A DNA stretch of 64,000 nt from Ascarosepion bandense (GCA_037127315.1 JBBBDQ010001943.1:92001-156000); one strand, 5' to 3'. Counted from the stretch's first letter, positions 1 to 11,155 are shown. The notes: generated from the letters alone by a model not told the origin. Program-made: numbers and translations.

Positions 1-2029
1 ACAACTACTCAATGGTATTTACTCACCTTTCCACGTAAGGCGTGATATGAGACAAGGTCTTTTTAATGTGGGTCTTCCTGGTCATATAGCCAGGCCAAAA
101 ATAACTGTCTATATATCAGAGAGCACTCTCTCCTCAAAGGCAGAAAGGTGACAATGTCAATAGTAGATTACAACTACTCAATGGTATTTACTCACCTTTC
201 CACGTAAGGCGTGATATGAGACAAGGTCTTTTTAATGTGGGTCTTCCCGGTCATATAGCCAGGCCAAAAATAACTCTCTATCTATCAGAGAGTACTCTCC
301 CCAAAGGCAGAAAGGTGACAATGTCAATAGTAGATTACAACTACTCAATGGTATTTACTCACCTTTCCACGTAAGGCGTGATATGAGACAAGGTCTTTTT
401 AATGTGGGTCTTCCGGTCATATAGCCAGGCCAAAAATAACTGTCTATCTATCAGAGAGCACTCTCTCCCCAAAGGCAGAAAGGTGACAATGTCAATAGTA
501 GATTACAACTAATTAAATGGTATTTACTCACCTTTCCACGTAAGGCGGGACATGGAGACAAGGTCTTTTTAATGTGTCTTCCTAGTCATATAGCCAGGCC
601 AAAAATAACTGTCTATCTATCAGAGAGCACTCTCTCCCCAAAGGCAGAAAGGTGACAATGTCAATAGTAGATTACAACTACTCAACGGTATTTACTCACC
701 TTCCACGTAAGGCGTGATATGAGACAAGGTCTTTTTAATGTGGGTTCTCCTGGTCATATAGCCAGGCCAAAAATAACTGTCTATCTATCAGAGAGCACTC
801 TCTTCCCCAAAGGCAGAAAGGTGACAATGTCAATAGTAGATTACAACTACTCAATGGTATTTACTCACCTTTCCACTTAAGGCGTGATATGAGACAAGGT
901 CTTTTTAATGTGGGTCTTCCCGGTCATATAGCCAGGCCAAAAATAACTGTCTATCTATCAGAGAGCACTCTCTCCCCAAAGGCAGAAAGGTGACAATGTC
1001 AATAGTAGATTACAACTACTCAATGGTATTTACTCACCTTTCCACGTAAGGCGTGATAAGACAAGGTCTTTTTAATGTGGGTCTTCCCGGCCATATAGCC
1101 AGGCCAAATATAACTGTCTATCTATCAGAGAGCACTCTCTCCCCCAAAGGCAGAAAGGTGACAATGTCAATAGTAGATTACAACTACTCAATGGTATTTA
1201 CTCACCTTTCCACGTAAGGCGTGATATGAGACAAGGTCTTTTTTACTGTGGGTCTTCCCGGTCATATAGCTAAGGCCAAAAAATAACTGTCTATCTATCA
1301 GAGAGCACTCTCTCCCAAAGGCAGAAAGGTGATAATGTCAATAGTAGATTACAACTACTCAATGGTATTTACTCACCTTTCCACGTAAGGCGTGATATGA
1401 GACAAGGTCTTTTTAATGTGGGTCTTCTCCGGTCATATAGCCAGGCCAAAAATAACTGTCTATCTATCAGAGAGCACTTCCCCTTTCCAAAGGCAGAAAG
1501 GTGACAATGTCAATAGTAGATTATAACCATCAATGGTATTTACTCACCTTTCCACGTAAGGCGTGATATGAGACAAGGTCTTTTTAATGTGGGTCTTCCC
1601 CGGTCATATAGCCAGGCCAAAAATAACTGTCTATCTATCAGAGAGCACTCTCTCCCCAAAGGCAGAAAGGTGACAATGTCAATAGTAGATTACAACTACT
1701 CAATGGTATTTACTCACCTTTCCACGTAAGGCGTGATATGAGACAAGGTCTTTTTAATGTGGGTCTTCCCGGCCATATAGCCAGGCCAAAAATAACTGTC
1801 TATCTATCAGAGAGCACTCTCTCCCCAAAGGCAGAAAGGTGACAATGTCAATAGTAGATTACAACTACCCAATGGTATTTACTCACCTTTCCACGTAAGG
1901 CGTGATATGAGACAAGGTCTTTTTAATGTGGGTGTTCCCGGCCATATAGCCAGGCCAAAAATATCTGTCTATCTATCAGAGAGCACTCTCTCCCCAAAGG
2001 CAGAAAGGTGACAATGTCAATAGTAGATT
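1..2029. repeat. 168-169 bp tandem satellite array, about 12 units
   Basis: Near-identical units start at about 1, 170, 337, 505, 674, 843, 1012, 1180, 1351, 1523, 1692 and 1861, so the period is 167-172 bp. Each unit starts near ACAACTACTCAATGG, contains the imperfect palindrome GGTCATATAGCCAGGCC and ends near GTCAATAGTAGATT. Units differ by a few substitutions and short indels (for example CC to TC, and length changes in C-runs). The array runs off the left edge, so its full size is unknown. Unit length and lack of unique spacers rule out CRISPR. It is the shortened core of the dispersed element seen at 6.83-7.62 and 8.94-9.78 kb, in opposite orientation. Confidence 0.97.
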
Positions 2030-2375
2030 ACAACTACTCAATGGTATTTACTCACCTTTCCACGTAAGGCGAGATGTGACACAAGGTCTTTTTAATATAC
2101 TTCTTTCCGGCCATAAAGCCAGGCCAAAAATATCTATCTATCTTTCCCCAGTCGTGCTTCTACCCTTCGTTGTAACCACGACTGGGTTAGTGTTCTCTGC
2201 TCGAAAGCAGAGAGCGCTCTCCCACCAAAGGCAGAGAGGTAACAGCGTCAATAGTAGAATACAACTACTGAACTGCTGCTCACTGTATAGGCAGAATTAT
2301 ACATGTATGTACACATTGGCAAGTCCATTCTCTGTATCTGAAATGGGTGATCTCCAACACAAAGCGAAAATGATA
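2030..2375 (-). repeat. Boundary unit and flank of the dispersed element that seeds the array
   Basis: The last unit starts like the array units but then carries about 65 extra bases that they lack. These include the CCCAGTCGTG...CACGACTGGG inverted repeat (about 2148-2186) and a second hairpin in the CTCTGCTCGAAAGCAGAG stretch. After the unit, 2280-2375 matches, in reverse complement, the left flank of the copies at 6.83 and 8.94 kb (a block around 'aatggactt' and 'tgcctatacag'). This marks the true edge of the element and shows that the 168 bp satellite unit is an internally deleted form of a longer unit. The 116-codon open frame here is fortuitous. Confidence 0.85.
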
Positions 2376-2600
2376 CTAAGACGTCAAGGGTTAAAGGGAG
2401 TGAAAGTAAATGAGAAGAAAGGATAATAAAAGCACAACTGTCCGGAGAGAAAACAACGATTGAAGTTGAATTTTTAAGAATTTAGGTGGAAAAGACACAA
2501 GAAATCCGAAGAGTGTTCTATAGGTGAGAAGTGTAAGAAAATTAACAATTAGAATAGAACTTACGGCTGTATCTAGCTATAAGACCTAACCGCCAATCTA

Positions 2601-2675
2601 GTCAATCAGTCGGTTAAGTGCCATACGTAATACACGCTTGAGCGATCATGCTTCGAAAGAGGTCAGAAGATTTTA
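2601..2675 (-). repeat. SINE fragment (tail part)
   Basis: The sequence around GTTAAGTGCCATACG and GCGATCATG matches the tail of the full tRNA-derived SINE at 6.25-6.56 kb. Only this tail remains; the tRNA-like head is absent. Confidence 0.75.
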
Positions 2676-4734
2676 TAACAGGACCCCCAGACTAGATGTG
2701 GCAGCAGTATTCAAAGCAAGGATGAATGGTAGATTTCTCAATATGTAAGATAGATTCTGGCTAGAAAAAGGGTCTGGCAGGACATCGTTAACCAGCTTTT
2801 TTAACTGCAGGTTGGTTTTTAATTCAGCGTCATCTTTCTACTACAACAATTGTTTCTGTTTAACTGTATTTAATTATAACTAAGTGAGTAACTTACTGAG
2901 TAATAGTAACTTAGTGAGCAATTATATGTTATTGATTTCGATGATAATTTCGCTGTCAGAAATGAATGGTCGCGCTGTCCGCAAATATATAGACGCCAAA
3001 TAATGAAGACAAGATTCACTTGGGGAAAAAGAAGACTTCCTCGGAGAGTTTTGCGTTAGAAGAGATGAACACTATCTGTAACTTGTCAAAATTGTCAAGG
3101 GCTATATTTCCACGTGACAGAAGCGCCAGGCATTAAACTTCGTTCATATTTTGTCCGTCCTCAAGAGAGTCGTTGCAGCAAGGTCGGGGTTGGGGAAATT
3201 AAAATTGCTGGTCATACTGGCTTAGAAAAAGTAGAAAAATTTGCGAAGAAAGAGAGGAATTAAATAACTGAAAGAAAAAAGGATTTTAAAAAAAAGAGAA
3301 GAGAGACCAAAAATAATAGAGAGAAAGAAAGAATTATTGATAGAATCGGAAAAACATCCATCAAAGAAAAGAAGAAAACAGGAATTTAAGAAAATTTAAA
3401 CCCCGACCTTGACTCTTAGTAGCTTTATTGCTTTGCTTAGGGTAAAATGATTAAAAAATATTTACAATTAATAATCACACTTGAACACAGACGATAATAG
3501 AAAATAAATAGTTTATCCCACGAATCAATTAATTAATATTATATTAATATTATATTATGATTAATATTATATTAATATAATATTATATTAATATAATATT
3601 ATGATTAATATTATATTAATTTTCGTATAATTTTACGATACCTTCGATCCTAGTTAAACAACATAAATTTGAATGTTAATATTTTAGGCAGACAACGTGG
3701 CATTTATTAGGCTCTTGTCGTTCTGTTTTTAACGCGTTAAGTGATCTTGTACTTACATTTACACGCAGCTAAAGTAATGACGTCATCAATTTGGATCAAA
3801 ATTACTAAACAAAGGAATGGTTGCTAAGATGCATTGATTAGTTTGTTCCATATTTATATGAGAGAAACAAAATTTCATAATTAAAAAAACACTCGAGAAT
3901 TAAGATAAAATATTATTAAAAAGTTTTATCTGAATTTCTGGCCTAAGGATCATTACGTCCACCATTTACATTCAGACTATCGTTGTTTTTTGGTACATAG
4001 TATTTATGTCTACAATTCCTGGGCCTGGTAGTGCATACTTGAATTCAGTGGAACCAGGAAGTGAAATAACTGATCAGTTATAAAAATAAGAACGAGTCGA
4101 GTTATCCCGAAAAATGGTCGGGGGAACGAGGAAAGTCTACACTTGAAGGGTTCAGAATTCCCTGTAAATTATCCCGATCGATATACGCCTGATGAAGACC
4201 GGCGGGCACAACTGCCAAAACATTGTGAAGCAACAACAAAGGTGAGAACAATAGTCTGCATGCAAATGAATACGATAACAATCTAAAGTATAAATTTATA
4301 ATTTTATGCTACCACACTTAAATAATTTCCCTCAATTTTCTATTCGTCATCAGTAAATTATTTGCTTTATTGTCCCCTCCGACATGCAGTATTTTTGGAA
4401 CATCTTTTTTTTTTATCAAATAATTTTTCCACAGAACGATTATTTCGTTCCAGAAATAAAAAAAAATGTAGATTCACTGGTTATAGGAAAAGTTCTTTCA
4501 ACTCTGATCTAAACTCATAAATGGCAAACCAACGAAGAAGATGAGGGTCAATTTTAGAATCCTCTATTACTGTAACAAATATTATTTTACTAAATATTCT
4601 TCCGTACATGGCCGAAGAGCCACTCAAGGTAAAGTTTACTTACTGGTGTTCTTCTGTGAAGGAGAGAAATATAAATAAGTACAAATTATAATAGGACAAA
4701 TAACAGTTGACTTTGGCTTACTCTGGTAAAAACT
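2676..4734. other. Gene-free stretch
   Basis: No coding feature or recognisable transposon is visible. 3519-3625 is an AT-only block made of repeated TAATATTATATTAATAT motifs that would form nested hairpins. At 4188 a CTGATGA motif followed by a weak stem resembles the hammerhead cores described elsewhere in this window, but it lacks the GAAA box. Confidence 0.5.
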
Positions 4735-4980
4735 GGATAAGCTTTCTCTCGGGAATTTATTCCTAGTAGAAAGCTCACTGAGTAGAAATGTGTTCCTAGG
4801 AATGGATTACAAAGGGAAACGAGGAATATTCGACCCTGTTTACGTGGCTTGGCGTGTTCTAGTTTGAAAGATTAAAATTGGTGAAACTAAGGAATGTAGA
4901 TTTGCCATGAAAATAGAAATAGAGCCCGGATAAACTTGCAACATTTCGTCTGTAGAGAAAGGATCTGTACGGTTGAAAAT
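4735..4980 (-). pseudogene. LINE C-terminal fragment (same family as 60735-61061)
   Basis: Read on the minus strand, this block aligns by eye with the LINE tail at 60.7-61.1 kb. Matching landmarks are CTCTCGGGA followed by a TTCC-rich segment, a conserved CTAGTTTG with the downstream CTAAGGA, and a shared 'gcaac-ttt-gtctgt' segment at the far end. No open frame survives. In the better copy this region encodes the conserved LWN-LP motif at the C-terminus of a non-LTR retrotransposon polymerase. Confidence 0.5.
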
Positions 4981-6242
4981 GGTTCATCATTCACAAGGCC
5001 ACGTAATGTTTTTAAACACTGTTGAAACTAGAAAGTAAGGATTCTAACCCAAATATGGCAACCATGCACCATTTATCTTCTTCTAAAGAGCCTTTAGACA
5101 TAACATTGACGTCCACGAGGAGAGATTAAAGGGTTAAAAACATTTGGAAAACTGTTCCAAACTGTCTACCTTACATCAGAGACATTTTGAAAAAAAGTTA
5201 AGAAGATCCTGAAAAGAGAAGAGAGAAACAGTTCTACACTTCCAAAATAAATTTCTTTTACAGAAAACATAACCAAATACTGCTTATATTCAATCATGTG
5301 CAGTTGTAAAAGCAGAGAATAACATGACAAGTGCAGCTGACTTCTAAAATTAAGGCAGGAGAAATATCGTAAAAACCTTAATAAAAGAGGAACGGGTGAA
5401 ATCATATAAGGCGTATAATATGCAAAGAAAGTTGGCCTTATCAAAATCTGTGGAATGGAATTCAGAATAACACGTAAAAATAAATTAATCGAAAAACTTC
5501 CTAACAACCTCCTCAGTAGAACTAGTATAAATATAACCACAATATGGGAATCACATGTTATTGTTACGAATGCTACTGTTACTATTAGCCAGTATTAGCT
5601 GTCACTTAGTCAGTTTATCCGGCACTTAACCAAGCTTTTTGAATGATGACGGTAACTAGACATCAATTAGTAAGATGACGGTAACGAGACATCAATTAGT
5701 AACCTTTTTGTAGGTTCAACAAGCATCTTGCACGCTAGGGTAAACTGGGATCCATAACTATGAGTGCGGTGATAGTACGGCATCGCTGGGTGAAAGGTTT
5801 TCTAAAAGGGGATTCCCTCGATGGAATCAACAACCCATTTCTGTGACCAAGACGAGCCATCAAGTCAGATGATATGGGTCGCGGCGTTTCCTGGGGAAAG
5901 ATGGGGCTTGACTGCTTCACATGAATGAATACTTCTTCGGCTTTCAACCAATTTATAGAAAGAAGAACCGATCGGGTTTTCAGCTGCCTATCAATCACAC
6001 ACTCTCATGCTGCTCATTAGTATTTTTTAAGAAAGAAAAAAAGACATTAAGTCTAATATGCGCAAATACTACGAGCTCACTCACTCAGTCAGATATTGAT
6101 TTATTTGAAGAGGTAGTTAATATCAATAAATTTAAGACTACCTATTTCCCTCATAAAAATTTCCTACGAGACAATTGTGTCTTATCGATAAAGTGTTAGT
6201 TATAAGGATAACATATAGCGACTAACGGCTGAGAGATTATCT
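4981..6242. other. Gene-free stretch
   Basis: Only short chance open frames occur. 5710-5930 is locally GC-richer than its surroundings but resembles no family I can name. Apart from the 29 bp duplication nothing else stands out. Confidence 0.4.
5645..5702. repeat. Two-copy 29 bp tandem repeat
   Basis: Two copies of a GATGACGGTAAC-GAGACATC unit lie head to tail with one difference (CTAGAC against CGAGAC). Confidence 0.8.
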
Positions 6243-6247
6243 TTGGT

Positions 6248-6562
6248 GTCAGTCAGTTAAGTGCCATACGTGATACGCGCTTGGGCGATCATGTCTCGAA
6301 AGACACATGACTGACTGGGCAGAAGGTTATCCCGCAGTAAGTTGCCATTACTTTACTACGGTAGACTGGTTGCCGACCAAGGCTATAGAACCCAGTCTGT
6401 CCTGCTATTTAACCCATAACTGGAAGGAAGAGACGGATTAATACCTTTCCCAAGGATATTTGTGCGTAAGTGAATACAATGGATTCAACCGGAATTCGAA
6501 CTTGGCTCCCCGGTTTCTCGTTCCGGGCCGATATCCACTGCACCACAACGCACATCCTTGGT
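6248..6562 (-). mobile_element. tRNA-derived SINE, near full length
   Basis: On the minus strand it begins with a tRNA-like head. The A-box-like GTGGTGCAGTGGATATCGG lies at about 6528-6546 and the B-box-like AAGTTCGAATTCC at about 6491-6503, so it carries an internal RNA polymerase III promoter. The body and tail (TTAACCCATAACTGG, TGCCGACCAAGGC and GTGCCATACGTGATACG on the plus strand) recur in the copies at 10.3, 33.2, 50.5, 57.55 and 63.4 kb. It resembles the tRNA-derived SINEs described from octopus and squid. It should be mobilised in trans by a LINE; none with a matching tail is proven in this window. Confidence 0.9.
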
Positions 6563-6829
6563 GTAAGAAGCGCAAAAGGATTCCGTATAAGAAACAAAGT
6601 GATATCGCCAAACTGGATTAACCTAAGAGCTTATCTTCTAACTTGATTTACTTGTTGTAACTGCATTTCAACATTTTGTTGGTTATTTAAAGCAAAAACT
6701 TATTTTAGGCTGTAGGAGGTTGTTTACAGGACCCGTATGTTCCAAAGCAGTCAACCGTCTAATATTGACCAAGCTTGACACTTTCTAATTTCTGTTTTCA
6801 AAAGAGAACCGTGACTTTAACCGTTCCTC

Positions 6830-7625
6830 CAGTTTCGAAGGGATACATGATTGTTGTGGGATCTCCACTTTTTGTATATAATAATGGACTCAATTGAGTG
6901 TAGATATAATCCTGCCAATAGAGAAAACAGCAGTTTTTTAGTTGGTATTTTTCTCTGCAACTGTCAACTCTCTGCTTCCGAGCAGAGAGCACTAACCCAG
7001 TCGTGGATCCGCCGACTGAGGAAAAATAGACAGACATTTTTTGGCCTGGCTATATGGCCTTGAAGACCCACAATAAATAGACCTTGTGTCACATCTAGCC
7101 CTGCTTGGAAGGTTGGTAAATACTGTTGTTTAGTTGGCATTTTATTCTGCAACTATGACACTGTCAGCTCTCTGCCTTCGCGTAGAGAGCGCTCTCTGCT
7201 TCCGAGCAGAGAGCACAAACCAAGTCGTGGTTCCACCGAAGGGTAGAATCATGACTGGGGAAAAATAGACAGATATATATTTGGCCTGGCTATATGGCCG
7301 GGAAAACCCACAATAAAAAAACCTTGTGTCACATCTAGCCTTGCGTTGGAAGGTTGGTAAATACCGCTGTTTAGTTGGAGTTGTATCTGGAATCACAGTT
7401 TTAGTTGCAGTTGCTCTGAGCTCCACTCAGCTAGAATAAGTTACCCGGACATACTATTTCACTTCAAGATTTGTATATATTTATTTCTACTAATAGTATT
7501 CCTGAATTGACTAACCCGCGTTCCAGTCTGTATATTACGTTCAATATAACCTACTTTTTCTATCTCTGTTTTTGCTATTTATTTTGTGCGGTTCCTCACC
7601 CGGAATCCAAAACAATGATAATCCT
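6830..7625 (-). mobile_element. Dispersed element with two tandem ~250 bp core units (copy 1)
   Basis: A left flank (6830-6930), two core units in tandem (about 6930-7130 and 7130-7375) and a right flank (about 7430-7620) correspond to the copy at 8.94-9.78 kb. Each core contains the imperfect palindrome GGCCTGGCTATATGGCC. The second core also has a perfect 10 bp hairpin, GCTCTCTGCT / AGCAGAGAGC with loop TCCG (7191-7214), and an AGTCGTGG...ATGACT inverted repeat. No transposase is encoded. Short flanks around a variable number of tandem cores recall the pearl/Helentron-derived non-autonomous elements of molluscs, but I see no diagnostic ends, so that affiliation is inference. Confidence 0.7.
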
Positions 7626-7760
7626 CCAGTTTGAACTGACATGTATATATCTTCCAGCTTCGAACTGATACGGAAATACCACCAATTTGGAACTGAAACT
7701 GAAATATACTCCAGCTTGGAACTGATACGAAAATATTCTGCAATTTGAACGGCGAAATGA
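7613..7760. repeat. ~30 bp minisatellite, about 5 degenerate units
   Basis: Five degenerate copies of a (T)CCAGTTTGGAACTGATACG-AAATATA-like unit are visible, each with AATTTG or AGCTTGGAACTG at its core. Confidence 0.75.
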
Positions 7761-8398
7761 GAACGATGTCTGGTTCAAAATTCCCAACAACTAAAGAAGT
7801 ATAGCGCCATATTTATGATGGACACTAGTCTTAACTAATCTGTGTATAATAATGATTTTGTATGAGAAAAGAAAATATTATAAAATACGTGCAGTGACGT
7901 TCATAGTTGCAGCTATAATGTTGTACAGATCTAAAAATAAATGACGGTATCAAGTATAATACTTTTTACATTACGAGGGTAAATGTTTGTGTCGCGTCAC
8001 CAGTCCCAGTTGTCTCGTCTCGTATGCCAGAATGGTGAGAAAACCCGATGATTTACTATTTGTACACTTTTACAAATGATAGTGTGATGGAAGATCAAGT
8101 TTCAATTGTGAGACATTTTAAATTGTGGTTAAAATGTAGTTGAGATGCTAACTTTTCTGATTAGGCAATCAGATTATTCTCAAAAACATATCGTAACGAT
8201 AACTTCATGAAAATACAAAGAAGGATCTCTGTCTATTTAACGACACTGTGTGTTCTATTATATAAGGAATCATAGGAAAAGAGGGAATATGTTTATCTCG
8301 GCCTCACATCGAATACATAAAATAAAACAAAGACATGAAATATTGATCTAATTTTTGTTAAACATGACCCGATGTTGTTTAAGTAGATACGAAATTCT
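7761..8398. other. Gene-free stretch
   Basis: AT-rich unique-looking sequence. No feature can be supported. Confidence 0.4.
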
Positions 8399-8505
8399 GC
8401 TCTGGTTTTGTTTGTTTATTTGTTTGTTTGTTTGTTTTTTTTGTTTTGTTTTTTTTGTGTGTGTTTTGTTTGTTTTTTTGTTTTTTTGTTTGTTTTTTTT
8501 TTCAA
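8399..8505 (+). repeat. (TTTG)n / T-rich low-complexity tract
   Basis: TTTG and TTTTTTG repeats run almost uninterrupted for about 105 bp. The open frames on either strand here are products of the repeat. Confidence 0.9.
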
Positions 8506-8734
8506 ATAATCGAATGTGTTGGGACAAATCAACGTATTTATAAAAATGAAAGAGAACCACTAAGCTATCCAGTTATTTTCTGAAAGAACATTAGACGGAT
8601 CATACTAGGTTACATGGTGCCACTAAGATGGTAGATTTCATAATCTTTGAGTTATCAAGAATCGTGGCATATATTTGTCGAAATCGTTGTCAGGGTTATC
8701 GAGTTTTTAGAAAGAATGGAAAGAGAGGTATGAC

Positions 8735-8840
8735 CATGCCTTTCCCAAAAATATTAATTTGAAATGATCACAGCGGATTCCGATGGAATTTGAACTCGGA
8801 TCGCCGGTATTTGTTTCAGTAGAATGCACTTCTGGATAGA
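8735..8840 (-). repeat. Decayed SINE head fragment
   Basis: GGAATTTGAACTCGGATCGCCGG corresponds to the B-box part of the tRNA-like head in the SINE at 6.25 kb, and the preceding CTTTCCCAAAAATATT to its body. The A-box is barely recognisable and the rest is missing. Confidence 0.55.
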
Positions 8841-8939
8841 AATGAAGTGTTAATAAGAAACGTTAACAGATTCTAAAGAGAACGGAAATGGTGATGTCGC
8901 ACTTTTGAGAAAGCAGAAAATTGGTGTAGAAACACTTGC

Positions 8940-9785
8940 AAGTATTATAATTGTTGGGGGATGACGCCTTTTTGGATACAAGAATGGACTTGACTCATGT
9001 GTACATATAACCCTGCCTATACAGAAAACGGTAGTTGAAAGAGTAGTTGTACTCTGCTATGACACTGTCAGCTCTCTGCCTTCGGGTAGAGGGCGCTCTT
9101 TGCTTCCGAGCAGAGAGCACAAACCAAGTCGTGGTTCCACCGAAGGGTAGAATCACGACTCGGTAAAAATAGACACACATTTTTTGGCCTGGCTATATGG
9201 CCGGGAAGACCCACTATAAAATGACATTGTGTCACATCTAACCTTGCGTGAGAAGGTTGGTAAATACCGTTGAGAGAGTAGTTGGCATTTGCCTCTGCTA
9301 CTACGACTATGACACTGTCGGCTCTCTCTTCGGGTGGAGGGCGCTCTCTGCTTCCGAGCAGAGAGCAGTAGCCCAGTCGCGCTTCCGCCTAGGAGTGGAA
9401 TCACGACTGGGCAAACATAGACAGACATTTTTTTGGCCGGGCCATATAGCCCGGAAACCCCACTTATAATTGACCATGTGTCACATGTTGCCCTTAGTGG
9501 GAGGGACAACTAAATATAGTTGAGAGAGTAGTTGTAAGCAGTTGCTTAGTTGGTCAGTAAGTTGGTGCAGTGTAAATTGGAGTTGTTTGGATATACTCAT
9601 TACCCGGCATACTATTTCACTGCAAGACTGTATATATTGATTTCTACTAATAGTATTCCTGAATTGACTAACCCTTGTTCCAGACTGTATTTCTTGTTCA
9701 ATGTAACTTATATTTTCTATCACCATATCTGTTTTTGTTATTTAATATTTTGAGTGGTTTCCCAACAGGAATCCACAATAATAAT
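8940..9785 (-). mobile_element. Dispersed element with two tandem ~250 bp core units (copy 2)
   Basis: Same architecture as 6830-7625: left flank with GGATGACGCC and AATGGACTTGACTC, then two cores (about 9020-9245 and 9245-9530), then a right flank that starts near ATTACCCGGCATACTATTTC and matches the first copy through GAATTGACTAACCC. Both cores keep the GGCCTGGCTATATGGCC-type palindrome and the GAGCAGAGAGC hairpin arm. The retention of flanks and order in two loci shows that this is a defined mobile unit and not just local satellite. Confidence 0.75.
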
Positions 9786-9994
9786 GAAGAGAGAAAATAT
9801 ATAAGATAAAGACTCTCACATAGTCTTTGACGCATGAGTTTTAAATAATTAATCACCATTAACTGAAGAGTCAGATTACATTGTTTGATCAAAGTGTTGG
9901 CGGCTTCTGCAATACAAACCGCACTTTTCAAAACTAAAAAAAATGAACCTGTGCAAATAAGGTTTACTCAATAACTGAAAATGACTATCCTCAG

Positions 9995-10203
9995 GTTTCG
10001 AATTCAGAGTTGGCCTACTTCTTGTCTGTCTTCCAATGACAATCAGAGAGTCCGTACTGTTCTGCTACTTAATACATAGCTGGGGGAAGAGACGAATTCA
10101 TACTTTTATTTAGGGTATTTGTGTGTATGCGAGTTTGAATTCAACGAAACCGACAGATTTCTCATTCGTTTCGAGGCGTTCATTTAGACCTCCCGTACAT
10201 TTT

Positions 10204-10204
<1 letters not shown>
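9995..10204 (-). repeat. Highly diverged SINE fragment
   Basis: TGTTCTGCTACTTAATACATAGCTGGGGG-like text, GGGTATTTGTGTGTA and TTTGAATTCAACG follow the same order as the SINE body, with many differences. It directly abuts a (CA)n tract and then a second, younger SINE piece. Confidence 0.6.

Positions 10205-10267
<63 letters not shown>
10205..10267 (+). repeat. (CA)n microsatellite
   Basis: About 31 uninterrupted CA dinucleotides lie between two SINE fragments. Confidence 0.98.
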
Positions 10268-10269
<2 letters not shown>

Positions 10270-10274
10270 TATAT

Positions 10275-10440
10275 ACTTTCTGCAGTAGACTGGTTGCCGA
10301 CCAAGGCTGCAGAACCCGATCTGTCCTGTTATTTAACCCATAACTGGAGGGAAGAGACTGATTAATACCTTCCCTACGGGTATTTGGGCGTAAGTGAATA
10401 CAAGGAATTCAACTGGAATTTGAATTCGGCATCCCGAATA
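10275..10440 (-). mobile_element. SINE, body and B-box part
   Basis: It matches the SINE at 6.25 kb from TAGACTGGTTGCCGACCAAGG through AATTTGAATTCGGC. The tail upstream and the A-box part of the head are missing. Confidence 0.85.
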
Positions 10441-10639
10441 TTCTGATTAGTTAAGTTGAACACACACATAAATTTTTCTGTTATCCCACATCCATAAATA
10501 ACAAACGTATCGTTTCTTACATTCAAATGAAAATCATTTCACAAGGATCTAACATTGCCTGATGATGAGGTAAAAATCTCGAAACAGAAATTCACAAGTC
10601 GCAATGCAAACTATATTAATTTTAATTAAAAAACAAATT

Positions 10640-10644
<5 letters not shown>
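10440..10644 (+). repeat. Hammerhead-bearing repeat family, copy 1
   Basis: The block starts near GATTAGTTAAGTTGAACACACAC, passes through CATAAATAACAAACG, contains the ribozyme-like motif at 10553-10606 and ends at AAACTATATTAATTTTAATT before a (TA)n run. The same order occurs at 14.5-13.95 kb (minus) and 21.85-22.33 kb (plus). By analogy with known Penelope-like elements (PLEs), which carry hammerheads in their pseudo-LTRs, this may be a PLE terminus; no coding part is attached here. Confidence 0.75.
10553..10606 (+). ncRNA. Hammerhead-ribozyme-like motif (type I layout), copy 1
   Basis: Helix I CATTGC (10553-10558) pairs with GCAATG (10601-10606). The core box CTGATGA is at 10559-10565. 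Helix II GAGGT (10567-10571) pairs with ATCTC (10576-10580) through one G-U, with an AAAA loop. GAAA is at 10581-10584. Helix III is reduced to C10585-G10598, and GTC (10598-10600) sits at the expected cleavage site just before the helix I strand. One extra T (10566) lies between the core and helix II, also seen as a pyrimidine in the other two copies. That oddity may reduce activity. Confidence 0.7.

Positions 10645-10696
<52 letters not shown>
10645..10696. repeat. (TA)n microsatellite
   Basis: About 26 TA repeats separate the hammerhead block from block B. Confidence 0.98.
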
Positions 10697-10698
<2 letters not shown>

Positions 10699-10822
10699 AT
10701 TGTTTAATTACGTAGTTCCTGGTCATAATAAGATTAGACCAGTGTACATTTGTATTAAAAAGTGTTTAATTTCATCCAGTTATATTATAGAACTTTTAAA
10801 TATTTTCCATTTGTAAACGACT
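10697..10822 (+). repeat. Block B, copy 1
   Basis: GATTGTTTAATTACGTAGTT through AGAACTTTTAAATATTTTCCATTTGTAAACGA matches 13422-13520 (+) and 13905-13785 (-). In two loci the order is hammerhead block, (TA)n, block B, so these are parts of one repeat. Confidence 0.75.
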
Positions 10823-10823
10823 G

Positions 10824-10864
<41 letters not shown>

Positions 10865-10878
10865 TGAACATTACTAGA

Positions 10879-10938
<60 letters not shown>

Positions 10939-10951
10939 GAACATTACTGGA

Positions 10952-11018
<67 letters not shown>

Positions 11019-11032
11019 TGAACATTACTAGA

Positions 11033-11068
<36 letters not shown>

Positions 11069-11081
11069 GAACATTACTGGA

Positions 11082-11153
<72 letters not shown>

Positions 11154-11155
11154 TA
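10823..11155. repeat. (GATA)n with higher-order interruptions
   Basis: GATA repeats are interrupted four times by ATGAACATTACTAGAATA or AGGAACATTACTGGAATA (near 10863, 10937, 11019 and 11067), alternating A and B types. Long open frames of repeating IYLS on the minus strand come from this. Confidence 0.97.

Noticed and set aside
1..2029. CRISPR-like array
   Set aside because: Units of 168 bp are contiguous with no unique spacers, and the genome is eukaryotic.
4188..4225. Hammerhead at CTGATGA near 4188
   Set aside because: GAAA box and pairing helices are missing.
5735..5998. 87-codon minus-strand open frame in a GC-richer patch
   Set aside because: No recognisable domain or initiation context; patch does not match any RNA gene I know.
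6491..6546. A functional tRNA gene in the SINE heads
   Set aside because: A- and B-box are present but the cloverleaf is not complete and the sequence continues into a SINE body.
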